Positions 24,973 to 33,570 of a stretch of 64,000 nt of DNA are shown here, one piece after another. The position numbers and the translations under genes are program-made. Position 1 is the stretch's first letter. Each line of letters opens with the position of its first letter. Source of the DNA: Paenibacillus silvestris (GTDB lineage: Bacteria > Bacillota > Bacilli > Paenibacillales > NBRC-103111); NCBI RefSeq assembly GCF_009882985.1, contig NZ_WTUZ01000040.1, positions 310,001 through 374,000 on the forward strand. The letters are read 5' to 3'. Below the pieces are notes generated by a model. That model was not told the DNA's origin. It saw only the letters and a program-made list of their open reading frames with translations, and ran no database searches.

Positions 24973-25932
24973 CTATTCTTTTCCTTGATAGTGGACCCAG
25001 CGCTTCTGAGTCACGAAGATCAGCGCTGTTAAACCAACCACAATCAAGAACAGAATCCAGGCCATGGCAGAAGCATAACCCATTTTCAAATAAGCGAATC
25101 CGTTCGTATACAGATACATCACGTAGAACATCATGGAGTTAGCTGGCGTCCCCTGACCATTCGTGAGCGTAAAGGGTAGAACGAAATTTTGCAAAGCGCC
25201 GATGGTGCCCATAATTAAATTGAAGAAGATAACAGGCGTTAATAATGGTAACGTAATCGTTTTGGTCCGCTGCCAAGCACTTGCACCATCCACGCTGGCG
25301 GCATCGTAGTAATCTTGGGGAATATCCTGCAGGCCTGCCAAATAAATAACAACCGCTTGCCCCGTACCCCATAAGCTCATCAGGATTAAGGAAGGCTTTG
25401 ACCATGCTTCGCTACCAATCCATGGCGGCCCTGATATACCTATTTTATCTAACCAGTAATTCACGAGACCGAATTGCGGGTTGAGCAGCCACAACCAGAT
25501 GATTGTCGTAGCGACTGGAGGCACCAAACTAGGAATAAAAAACAGTGTTCGGTAAATGCCTTGACCACGTATTTTTAAATTTAGAAGCAGAGCGAGACAC
25601 ACACCAAACGCTATGCTTAACGGAACGAAAATCACCGTATAGTACAAGGTATTATAAATACTGATCCAGAATACCCGATCTTTAAAAAGATTTGCATAAT
25701 TATCAAAACCTACGAATTCCCCTGGTTCGAGAATACTGTAGGTGGTTAGGCTGTAGTAAGCTGACATAATAAGCGGATAGGCATGAAAGAGAAGCAAACC
25801 GATAATCCAAGGCATTGCGAAGATCAATCCGAATAAGGAAATCTTTCTTTCGAAGCGTGTTTTCTTCGTTTTTACGAGATTTGCGGAAGCTGACAAATTA
25901 TTAATGGAAGTCTCAGTCTCGGCCAATTTCAA
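24973..25932 (-). CDS. Carbohydrate ABC transporter permease, MalF type
   Basis: 319 residues. A short polar N-terminal region is followed by six membrane helices. The EAA motif reads DYYDAASVDGASAWQRTKTI. It pairs with the MalG-type subunit and the lipoprotein encoded upstream. The ribosome site is GGAGGGGA. A strong hairpin separates it from the binding-protein gene. Confidence 0.94.
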   Translation of the reverse strand: MKLAETETSINNLSASANLVKTKKTRFERKISLFGLIFAMPWIIGLLLFHAYPLIMSAYYSLTTYSILEPGEFVGFDNYANLFKDRVFWISIYNTLYYTVIFVPLSIAFGVCLALLLNLKIRGQGIYRTLFFIPSLVPPVATTIIWLWLLNPQFGLVNYWLDKIGISGPPWIGSEAWSKPSLILMSLWGTGQAVVIYLAGLQDIPQDYYDAASVDGASAWQRTKTITLPLLTPVIFFNLIMGTIGALQNFVLPFTLTNGQGTPANSMMFYVMYLYTNGFAYLKMGYASAMAWILFLIVVGLTALIFVTQKRWVHYQGKE

Positions 25933-25956
25933 TCCGTTCCCCTCCTTTTCAAGTAA

Positions 25957-25990
25957 AAGAGGCAGGGCAATGCAGAATGCCCTGCCTCCT
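25957..25990 (-). terminator. Hairpin between binding-protein and permease genes (attenuator or mRNA stabiliser)
   Basis: A perfect 10-bp stem, AGGCAGGGCA / TGCCCTGCCT, with loop TTCTGCAT is followed by CTTTTAC on the minus strand. Partial termination or 3'-end protection here would give more binding protein than permease. Confidence 0.7.
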
Positions 25991-26002
25991 ATTGTTTAAA
26001 AG

Positions 26003-27409
26003 TTAATTACCTACTTTAGCTAATTCGGTATCCACATTCTTCTTCACTTCATCGAGCAATGTTTTGGCATCACCTTTGCCGTGAATCGCCAAGTCTTGTA
26101 CCCTTAGAGCTTCATTCCACAAGAAAGCGCCTACTGGGGATACCGGTCTTGTGTACGCTGTTGGCATTAAGTCCAAGAATACCTTCAAGTTCGGGTTATC
26201 GGACAGCTTCAATTCCTCGTTTACTTTCGGCATTGCCGTGATATCAAACCCAGCTTTCGGACGTTTCGCCCAGAGCAATGTACCTTCTTTGTGAGATACG
26301 AACTTCACGAACTCCCAAGCCTCTTTCTCATGTTTGGAGCCTTTCGGAATGACATAGGACCAACCTCCTGCCCATGTCGTCGATTTGCCGCTTTCTGCTG
26401 CAGGCATCGGAGCAACGCCCCAATCGAAGTTAAGCTTATATTTCGACAAATCGTTCAGAATCCAGTTGCCATCAACTTCAAACCCAACCTTACCCGTCCA
26501 GAACGGATTCATACCGGTTTGACCCATAGCATCAGAGAAACTGGTCAAGTTCCCGATATCATACTTTTTAGCATAGTCAGCCATCCATGCAAGCGCTTTT
26601 ACATTTTGCGGATCGTTAGGCGTCAAGTTATGATTGGCATCTTCCCACTTCCCGCCAAAGTTCCAGGCATGCGTATATAGGAAGCCTTGATTCATCCATG
26701 GAATAAAACCGATTTGCGAGTATTTACCATTACTGCCCTTCTTGAAAACTTTCTCCGCCATTTGATCTAACTCTGCAATCGTTGTAGGCGGCTTGTTCGG
26801 ATCAAGGCCCGCTTCTTTCAACAATGTTTTGTTGTAGAACAACCCGCGATTGTCAGTCCCCCACGGAAGTGCGTAAACCTTGTCTTTATAAACCGTTTCG
26901 GCCCAAAGCCCTTTATAATAATCATCTGGAGAAATGCCGCTGCTCTTCACATAGCCCGATAAGTCTGTCAATGAACCTTTAGCCGCCCAGGAACCGATCA
27001 AGAATCGGTCGAACAAAGCGACATCTGGTGGGTTTCCACCTGCAATGGCAGTTAGCAATTTATCTGAAGCTTGTGTTTGGCCTGTTGTCTCCACGAATGT
27101 CATTTTCACTTTTATGTTTGGATGCTGCTTCTCAAAAACGTCTACGACGTTTGTTTTAAAATCCTTCTGATAGTCTCCGCCCCACGGAAACCAAAAATCA
27201 ATGGTTACAGGTTCGCCAGAGCTTGTTGCGGCTTTAGGTGTACTAGCGTCAGTGCTCTTTACCTCTGTTGCTTTGGTGTTTGGACTGCTCGATGCGGTGT
27301 TAGTCGAACTGCAGCCAGCTGCTGTAAGAGTAATTGCCAGTGCTGCTGAGAGAGGGAGTGCAATCAACTTTTTGCTTTGCCAATTGATACTTTTTTTTCT
27401 ATTGTTCAT
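26003..27409 (-). CDS. Sugar-binding lipoprotein of the ABC transporter
   Basis: 468 residues. Lipoprotein signal ending LTAAGC (Cys33), Ser/Thr-rich linker, then a family 1 binding protein: VTIDFWFPWGGDYQKDFKTN, NPDVALFDRFLIGSWAAKG, YALPWGTDNRGLFYNKTLLK, TWAGGWSYVIPKGSKHEKEA. It captures the transported sugar outside the membrane. A cre site 48 bases before the ATG suggests CcpA repression. YesM/YesN genes directly upstream probably activate it. The ribosome site is AAAGGAGGATC. Confidence 0.94.
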   Translation of the reverse strand: MNNRKKSINWQSKKLIALPLSAALAITLTAAGCSSTNTASSSPNTKATEVKSTDASTPKAATSSGEPVTIDFWFPWGGDYQKDFKTNVVDVFEKQHPNIKVKMTFVETTGQTQASDKLLTAIAGGNPPDVALFDRFLIGSWAAKGSLTDLSGYVKSSGISPDDYYKGLWAETVYKDKVYALPWGTDNRGLFYNKTLLKEAGLDPNKPPTTIAELDQMAEKVFKKGSNGKYSQIGFIPWMNQGFLYTHAWNFGGKWEDANHNLTPNDPQNVKALAWMADYAKKYDIGNLTSFSDAMGQTGMNPFWTGKVGFEVDGNWILNDLSKYKLNFDWGVAPMPAAESGKSTTWAGGWSYVIPKGSKHEKEAWEFVKFVSHKEGTLLWAKRPKAGFDITAMPKVNEELKLSDNPNLKVFLDLMPTAYTRPVSPVGAFLWNEALRVQDLAIHGKGDAKTLLDEVKKNVDTELAKVGN

Positions 27410-27456
27410 ATTGATCCTCCTTTTAATGTCTCACTCGCTTATGAGCGTACTTTTAT

Positions 27457-27470
27457 TGTAATCGCTTTCA
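27457..27470. promoter_or_regulatory. cre site (CcpA) upstream of the sugar ABC operon
   Basis: TGTAATCGCTTTCA matches all 14 positions of TGWAANCGNTNWCA. It lies 48 bases upstream of the binding-protein start, so catabolite repression of this operon is likely. Confidence 0.8.
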
Positions 27471-27535
27471 CCGCTTATTTTAAACGTGGGAACTTTTGTT
27501 TTTAGTGTATTATTTTTGTTCATTCTTGAATTTCG

Positions 27536-29317
27536 TCATAATCGAAGTGGCAGCACTAGCTTCACTTTCGTTCCTATTCCCGGCGTACTTTCTATAGACA
27601 GACCATACTCTTTGCCATAGGTTAACTGAATTTGCGAATGAATATTTCTCAAAGCGAAGTTATGCTCTCCCTCCCATTCATCACTTGCCATCATGGCTGT
27701 AAGCTCCGCCATTTTATCCGGATGAATCCCAATTCCGTCATCTTCGACCTCGAAATGAAGAATTTGACCGTCCATTTTCCAGCTGATATCCAGACGCCCT
27801 TTGCCTCGCTTATTCTCAAGCCCATGATAAATGGCATTCTCTACAAGCGGTTGAAAGACGAACTTCAGCACTTTGTGGTTCAGCATGGCGGAATCTATGT
27901 ACATATTCACTGTAAATTTGTCTTGATATCTGACTTTTTGAATCGATAAATAACTTTCCAGCAATTCAGCACTTTCCTGGACGGTTACAAAATCATTACC
28001 TTCACTTAAGCTGATGCGAAGATATTTGGATAAACCGAAAATCATCGTACTGATCTCATCGACCTTATAAATGCGGGAGATCCAATGAATGGAATCCAAT
28101 GTGTTATACAGAAAATGGGCGTTAATCTGCGATGCCATCATTTTCAACTGTGTTTCTTTTTTCAGCAGCTTCTGAATATACACTTCATCAATTAAATCTT
28201 TGATGCGCGTTACCATCGTATTAAAACTGTGATACAGCATGCCGAATTCATCATTGCGCTCATCCGTAATTTGGATATCGAAATCGCCTTCTCTGGCCCT
28301 GCGCATGGACCATAGAAGCATTCTGACCGGCTTATGCATTTGCTTGGCAAATAAGAAGGCTAAGGCGATCGCCACAACACTAAATCCAATGACAAGGTAG
28401 ACCGTGTAATAGGCGATTTTTCTTGAATCGCTGACCAAATTTTGAATCGGCGCCATGCCAACTAGCTTCCAATCATTGATTTTCAATTGATCGTAGACCA
28501 CCATGAGATCTTTACCATCAACCTTGTCTGTCAAATATCCGCTTGGCGTTGGGGGAAGTTTGAGGCCTGCTGGACGCATGCTTAGTGAACCGTTCGAATC
28601 CGCAACAACCGTGTCATTTTCATTTACAATATACGTTGTGCCTTGCGCTTGAAAATCAACTTCAGACAAAAATTGCTGGATCAACTCTGGATTAAACTCC
28701 ATGATGAGTACGCCGAGTGTTTGATTCAGATTGTCGAAATTTTTGAGCGATCGCCCCATCACAAAGACGGGCTTATTGTCTTGATCAATCGTTGATTTCA
28801 CAAGCGGTGAACGAATGCCATACCAAACTACCTGACCGTTGGCAGCTTTGATTTGCTTGTACCAATCCTCTTCGGCTTCCACTTTGCTAATCATCGGGAG
28901 CTCCGTAAAACCTGTATTCGTGAACCGATAGGAGGCGCTGCGCTCCCCCAAAATATAGATGTTCAACGTATCATTCTTGACATTCACCAAGTTGGACAGA
29001 AACTTGCCAATCTGTTGATTGTTATAGCTCTGGTCATAGCTATCCCTGTATTCACCAAGAATACCTTTTTGAATCTCCTTATTTCCAAAAATGAGTAAAG
29101 ACCTGTTATCATACTCGTTCATAATCAGCTCTAATCGTCTGTTTGCTTGCTGAACCGTTTGCCAGGCAACTTGCGAAACTTTGGAGGAGATGATCTCATT
29201 CGCTTTATGATAGGATAAATACCCCATGAGCATGATGGAGATCGTAATACTTGCAAAAAATAAGATGAATAATTTATAGCCTACTGAACGCCATTTGAGA
29301 TGTGTAAGAAGCTTCAA
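27536..29317 (-). CDS. YesM-type sensor histidine kinase
   Basis: 593 residues. One membrane helix near 15-35 and another near 300 enclose a large extracytoplasmic Cache-like sensor region. A HAMP domain follows (about 310-375), then the YesM histidine-kinase region with the phosphorylated His in HFLYNTLDSIHWISR (about residue 402) and the ATPase motifs VENAIYHGLENK and DDGIGI. It should sense extracellular sugar, probably with the binding protein, and phosphorylate the adjacent YesN-type regulator. Confidence 0.94.
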   Translation of the reverse strand: MKLLTHLKWRSVGYKLFILFFASITISIMLMGYLSYHKANEIISSKVSQVAWQTVQQANRRLELIMNEYDNRSLLIFGNKEIQKGILGEYRDSYDQSYNNQQIGKFLSNLVNVKNDTLNIYILGERSASYRFTNTGFTELPMISKVEAEEDWYKQIKAANGQVVWYGIRSPLVKSTIDQDNKPVFVMGRSLKNFDNLNQTLGVLIMEFNPELIQQFLSEVDFQAQGTTYIVNENDTVVADSNGSLSMRPAGLKLPPTPSGYLTDKVDGKDLMVVYDQLKINDWKLVGMAPIQNLVSDSRKIAYYTVYLVIGFSVVAIALAFLFAKQMHKPVRMLLWSMRRAREGDFDIQITDERNDEFGMLYHSFNTMVTRIKDLIDEVYIQKLLKKETQLKMMASQINAHFLYNTLDSIHWISRIYKVDEISTMIFGLSKYLRISLSEGNDFVTVQESAELLESYLSIQKVRYQDKFTVNMYIDSAMLNHKVLKFVFQPLVENAIYHGLENKRGKGRLDISWKMDGQILHFEVEDDGIGIHPDKMAELTAMMASDEWEGEHNFALRNIHSQIQLTYGKEYGLSIESTPGIGTKVKLVLPLRL

Positions 29318-29342
29318 GTATTGGTCCCCTCCAAATTAGGCC

Positions 29343-30944
29343 TTAGACGCCAATATCGCGATACTGAGCGGGGGTCATTCCCTCCTGCTCCTTAAACAGT
29401 TTCACAAAATGCCGGAAGTCCTGGTAACCTACCTGCTCCGCCACCTCATATATTTTAAGCGTCGAATCTTTGAGAAGCTCCTTGGCCCTATTGACCCGTA
29501 GACGAATTAAGTATTTACTGAACGTATCGCCCATTTTTTCATGAAATATTTTGCTGAAATAAGAAGGGTTTAAAAACAAATGTTCAGCTACTCGGTTCAT
29601 GGTAAGCGGTTCTGTATAATGCTTTTCCATATAGTCGACAGCCAGCTCGATAAATCTTTTGCGATTTCCCGAGGTATTATCGCCTGGCTGGAATTGGAGC
29701 AGGATCGTGAGCAGCACATCCTTTAAATCTGACAACGCAAAGTAGGGAAGGACAAAGCTCTTATTAGCCTCTTTCAAATCAGAAGGATAAGTAATCTCTA
29801 ATTTCATCTCCACTTCACTGAAAAGAGAGGTTAAGCCCTTTCTCAATGCGTGTGGCGAACACTTCTGTTTATGCATTTGTAAATGTGCGAAAAGCTCATC
29901 GATTAATGCACGAAGCGCAGCTTCGTCGCTAAGCTTCACAGCATGTACAAACCTTGTCACCCATCCATTCGGTTGCGTGTATTTAGGGAGTTGATGTGAT
30001 TGAGGCACTTCCATCATATCCGCATCATAAACCTTCCCATATCCTTCGTAGAACGCGTATGCAGAGATTTGCACGGCTTCCTGGAATGAAGCATGAAGGT
30101 CTGTAATCTGACTTTGTTTACTAATCCCAATGTTGATGCCGATGCCCAAGTACCGCCAACAAGCTGCAATTAGCGTTTCCCAAGTCGCCTGCTCATGGCC
30201 AAGATCATTCTCCTTGTATGGGGAAACTAGAATGACTAGATCTGTATCTATGTCGTCATGGAGAGGACAAGTGATCATCTTCACCACGTGTTTTCCGGTT
30301 TCTTTGGCTAGATTGCCGATTGCATGGCGGAGTAAATAATGCTCCTTCGGGTTGTGCTCATGCACGCCCCAATCATAAACCTTGATCATGATAACTTTGA
30401 TCTGGTTCGGATCTAATTGCATATTGAGACGGTCCCACACCGTACGTGAGAATTGATGTGAAGCGCTTCCATTATTCAGGAGTGTTTCAACGTAACGCTG
30501 CCGCGCGAGCGGTAAACTTTCACGAACGCGTTCGGACATCTGCACGAATTCATCATGATCTTCTCTTTCACGTTTTATTTGCTCAATGCACTTTCGCACA
30601 ACTTCCAGTATGAGAGTTTCCTCAATAGGCTTCAGTACATAATCGACGGCTCCGAGACGCATTGCCTTTTGTGCATAGCTAAACTCGCTGTATCCGCTGA
30701 TAATAATGACTTTGGAGGGCACATTGGCGTTTTTGAGTGATTCAATGAACGCTAGTCCATCCATACGCGGCATTTTGATATCGGTGATAATGATATCCGG
30801 TATCTGATCTTGAATGAAGGTTAACGCATCTTCACCATCCTCCATTTCTCCTATCACTTCAATGCCTTCTGCTAGCCAATCAATGGTTGTAACTAATCCT
30901 TGACGAACCCACCTTTCATCATCCACGATTAATAAAGAATACAT
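29343..30944 (-). CDS. YesN-type response regulator with AraC DNA-binding domain
   Basis: 533 residues from ATG 30944 (GGAG eight bases upstream; a TTG codon precedes it). Receiver domain with Asp8/Asp9 acidic pocket and phosphoacceptor Asp55 (PDIIITDIKMPRMDGL), a long central region, and a C-terminal AraC helix-turn-helix pair (TMNRVAEHLFLNPSYFSKIF and LKIYEVAEQVGYQDFRHFVK). It activates transcription of the downstream sugar operon when phosphorylated by the kinase encoded 25 bases later. Confidence 0.95.
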   Translation of the reverse strand: MYSLLIVDDERWVRQGLVTTIDWLAEGIEVIGEMEDGEDALTFIQDQIPDIIITDIKMPRMDGLAFIESLKNANVPSKVIIISGYSEFSYAQKAMRLGAVDYVLKPIEETLILEVVRKCIEQIKREREDHDEFVQMSERVRESLPLARQRYVETLLNNGSASHQFSRTVWDRLNMQLDPNQIKVIMIKVYDWGVHEHNPKEHYLLRHAIGNLAKETGKHVVKMITCPLHDDIDTDLVILVSPYKENDLGHEQATWETLIAACWRYLGIGINIGISKQSQITDLHASFQEAVQISAYAFYEGYGKVYDADMMEVPQSHQLPKYTQPNGWVTRFVHAVKLSDEAALRALIDELFAHLQMHKQKCSPHALRKGLTSLFSEVEMKLEITYPSDLKEANKSFVLPYFALSDLKDVLLTILLQFQPGDNTSGNRKRFIELAVDYMEKHYTEPLTMNRVAEHLFLNPSYFSKIFHEKMGDTFSKYLIRLRVNRAKELLKDSTLKIYEVAEQVGYQDFRHFVKLFKEQEGMTPAQYRDIGV

Positions 30945-31283
30945 CAATCATTCTCCTCTCGTTTTAAAAGGTTAGTTACCATCCAAAAACGCTTATCGCT
31001 TAGATGTCTTTTCCATACTTTACATGAATTTGATAGATCTGAAAAGTGGGTATATGAATAGAAAATTTATACGAACATACAAAAACCGCCTTGGAGGCGG
31101 CTTTTCTTGTGGATTCGTATAAATATTAATTCTTGCTATGCACATTCGATTCATTGCGCTGGCCTGTTTAAATAGGACGCGGACTAGTGAAGTGCCTCTG
31201 TACCTATCAAGCGAGAATCCGTGCACCCCCTCTCCCCTTTGCTGTATTAGCGGGAAAATCTACCGTTAATCTGGTTCGCACCG
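30945..31283. other. Gene-free stretch with a terminator
   Basis: No supported gene. A hairpin (AACCGCC / GGCGGCT) near 31082-31104 with T5 on the minus strand ends the small-protein transcript. The upstream edge carries the promoter region of the YesN gene, in which no operator was recognised. Confidence 0.5.
31079..31106 (-). terminator. Intrinsic terminator downstream of the small-protein gene
   Basis: GCCGCCTCC / GGCGG-type stem: GCCGCC TCCAA GGCGGT on the minus strand followed by TTTTTG. Confidence 0.7.
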
Positions 31284-31472
31284 CTAATCTTTATTCTCAG
31301 ACTTCCGCCGCTTCATGACGTTGTTCACCAAGTTTTGGGTCGCATCTTGCGTGGATTCAAACACATTCTCAATGGCATTCTGGACATAATTTGTCGCTGA
31401 CTGCCCCATGTTATTAAACAGACTCGGTTTGTTTTCAACGATGTTCTTCTGGCCTTTAGTATGATCAGGCAT
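31284..31472 (-). CDS. Small hydrophilic hypothetical protein
   Basis: 62 residues, rich in Asn, Gln and Lys, with a predicted amphipathic helix (NYVQNAIENVFESTQDATQN). GGGAGGAAAGTACA precedes the ATG, a good ribosome site. No family recognised. It resembles small late-sporulation or stress-associated proteins in composition only. It stands 131 bases downstream of the TelA-like gene, with a terminator between, so it has its own promoter. Confidence 0.55.
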   Translation of the reverse strand: MPDHTKGQKNIVENKPSLFNNMGQSATNYVQNAIENVFESTQDATQNLVNNVMKRRKSENKD

Positions 31473-31560
31473 TGTACTTTCCTCCCATTTCGATTGGTTG
31501 ACATTCGGTCTAATGTCCCAATTATGGATGAATCTTATTCACGTCGTGGATGATGAAATA

Positions 31561-31597
31561 AAAAACGAGACTGCCAAGTACCCGAGGCAGTCTCGCA
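31561..31597 (-). terminator. Intrinsic terminator of the XpaC/TelA unit
   Basis: Perfect stem CGAGACTGCC / GGCAGTCTCG followed by TTTTTTATT on the minus strand. Confidence 0.9.
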
Positions 31598-31602
31598 ATT
31601 CA

Positions 31603-32691
31603 TTACTCTAAAAGCCCGCTGAGCTCAGATTCTTTCTCAGCATTCGTTTTATTTCCAGGCATTAAGCCAAGTCTCTGGGTCATCTGCTGGCTAATGTCCC
31701 CGAGTCGTTTCGTGTGCTCCGTAGCTGATTGAATGATTGTCCGATTGGATTGTTCGAATAGATCCAAAGCACTGAAGAGATCATTCATTCCACGCTCGAT
31801 CGAGTCCATTTGTAAACCTGAGTTTCCAAGCAACTCATTCGTTTTCTGCGTCGTTTCTTTCAGCAAACGAGAGTTGTCCTCAAACATTTTATTAAGCGTC
31901 GCATTCGCCGAATTTACAGCATCAATGGTTTGTACTTGATCCTCGATAGCCATGGAAATCATCGCAGATACAGTAAGCAGATTCTGAGTTTTATCAATTG
32001 TCGCATCAACGGCATCTATGAGTTTATCATTATTGTCATTGATGATATCCGTACCAGCAATTGCCTGCTGATAGAGAATAACCATTTCCTGAAAGGACTG
32101 TATCCGCGTCACGACTTTACGAAGACCTCTTTCGAGATGAACTTTACGTTCTTCATTTTCCGGTTTGCTGATTTCCTCTTCAAATAACTGCCTTAAATTC
32201 TCGCCCATCGCGATCCGCATTTGAAGATTGTAGACAGACTCTATGGAGTTTTTCTTCAATGTCTTCATGTAGGCCATATTTTCTTCAAGTGTTTCCTTGC
32301 CATTGCGAAGCGATTGGACGATTGCATTCACGTTGGTTTTCACAGACTGATATTTGTATACATAATTTTTCAGTGGTGTCTTTTTCATGATTTTCTCAAA
32401 AAAGCCAAGCTGCTTACTTTTACTCAAAGAATCAATTTCATGACGGAGTTTCAATATATTGTTTTGAACCTCTGAGCGTTTGCCAGACATCAACTCATTC
32501 ACAGGACGCTCCAACATGGCTAAAGATTGACCAGCTTGCTCCATCGTTTTGGCACCCATACGACCGATAGAATCCATTAATACTTCTAGTTCCATATCAT
32601 CCGTAGTAGATACTTTTTGGAGCATTTGTTTCGCTTCTTGTTCAACTCTCTCTAAATCTGCCGACTTTAATTTCACTAATTGGGTTGTCAT
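31603..32691 (-). CDS. telA: TelA/KlaA-like toxic anion resistance protein
   Basis: 362 residues, helical throughout, no membrane segment. TelA-family features are visible: LGFFEKIMKKTPLKNYVYKY, LEENMAYMKTLKKNSIESVY and NDKLIDAVDATIDKTQNLLT. B. subtilis homologues are YaaN and YceH. The family was named for tellurite resistance; its true function is probably a structural or stress role at the membrane. It follows the XpaC-like gene with a 14-base gap, as xpaC-yaaN do in B. subtilis. The ribosome site is AAAGGAGGAAC. Confidence 0.93.
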   Translation of the reverse strand: MTTQLVKLKSADLERVEQEAKQMLQKVSTTDDMELEVLMDSIGRMGAKTMEQAGQSLAMLERPVNELMSGKRSEVQNNILKLRHEIDSLSKSKQLGFFEKIMKKTPLKNYVYKYQSVKTNVNAIVQSLRNGKETLEENMAYMKTLKKNSIESVYNLQMRIAMGENLRQLFEEEISKPENEERKVHLERGLRKVVTRIQSFQEMVILYQQAIAGTDIINDNNDKLIDAVDATIDKTQNLLTVSAMISMAIEDQVQTIDAVNSANATLNKMFEDNSRLLKETTQKTNELLGNSGLQMDSIERGMNDLFSALDLFEQSNRTIIQSATEHTKRLGDISQQMTQRLGLMPGNKTNAEKESELSGLLE

Positions 32692-32705
32692 CGTTAGTTC
32701 CTCCT

Positions 32706-33374
32706 TTAATCTTCAGAGCGATAGCGTTGTTGGATGAGTTCCATTCGAGTTTGCAATTCAATGAGATCTTTTTGTTCAATTGTCTCCACATAAGCAGAAA
32801 GTTTGGAGTTAATATCCTTGATCCCAGTAAGCAGAAGACGACGATTTAACCGTTTCGCTTCTCCTCCTAATTTAAGAAAAGGGTTAATTGCGCCATTCAG
32901 GTCCTTGAAAATCAACCGTTGTATATTATGATTCATGTTTGCATCATTCAGCTCTTTCAGCTGCGGAATTAACCTGCCAACCCTTGCAAGCAGGCTAAGC
33001 GTTTTTTCTACGATTTCATTATCGAGCGTGTTCTTCTGACCCTCTGAGATCATCGTCTCTTCAATTACATGAATGTACTCCGAAATCGGCCCCCAGAATG
33101 GATCATTGTCGTCTTTCGATTCCAGTTCACTGCTAGGAGTAGTAGTAGTACTGCTTGTACGCGCCACATTTGGTAATGATTCACTAGCTGGGTTCGGTGC
33201 ATTTAACCTTTTTACTTCCATGGAATGATTGCGGCTAAGTATGATAAGACTGCCTAATGAAAAAGTAGTTGGCACTAATAAGTTAACTGCGCCAGGCAGG
33301 AAGCGGGCAGTTATGAGACTTACGACATAACCCAGAATGGATATGCCTAAAGCGACTTTAAACTTCGATTGCAC
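32706..33374 (-). CDS. XpaC-like membrane protein, partner of TelA
   Basis: 222 residues from GTG 33374, which has AGGGGG seven bases upstream; a GTG seven codons earlier overlaps that site. Two membrane helices near the N-terminus (residues about 7-45), a Ser/Thr-rich linker, then a helical domain (EYIHVIEETMISEGQKNTLD). XpaC was named for hydrolysis of a chromogenic phosphate, and its genes sit next to TelA-like genes. Recognition rests mainly on architecture and pairing. Function unknown. Confidence 0.7.
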   Translation of the reverse strand: MQSKFKVALGISILGYVVSLITARFLPGAVNLLVPTTFSLGSLIILSRNHSMEVKRLNAPNPASESLPNVARTSSTTTTPSSELESKDDNDPFWGPISEYIHVIEETMISEGQKNTLDNEIVEKTLSLLARVGRLIPQLKELNDANMNHNIQRLIFKDLNGAINPFLKLGGEAKRLNRRLLLTGIKDINSKLSAYVETIEQKDLIELQTRMELIQQRYRSED

Positions 33375-33521
33375 AGTACATCCCCCTTTGTTCACCTAGT
33401 TGTTAAATAATCTATAGGACTATTATACATTCAAAATCCAGATTCACACAAAGATCGCTGACATTTCTTGTCGTCTTCTCTTATTTTTCGATAAGAACCG
33501 TTCATTTTGCAGAAAAAAAAT

Positions 33522-33556
33522 AGTTGAGCAGGATAAGAATCCCGCCCAACTATTCA
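33522..33556 (-). terminator. Intrinsic terminator of the aldarate operon
   Basis: Stem AATAGTTGGGC / GCTCAACTATT on the minus strand followed by TTTTTTTTC. Confidence 0.85.
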
Positions 33557-33570
33557 CTTCAAATCGTTGA

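Noticed and set aside
31020..31226. 68-residue minus-strand ORF
   Set aside because: It runs through the terminator hairpin at 31079-31106, has no family features and its start overlaps the only ribosome-site-like sequence.
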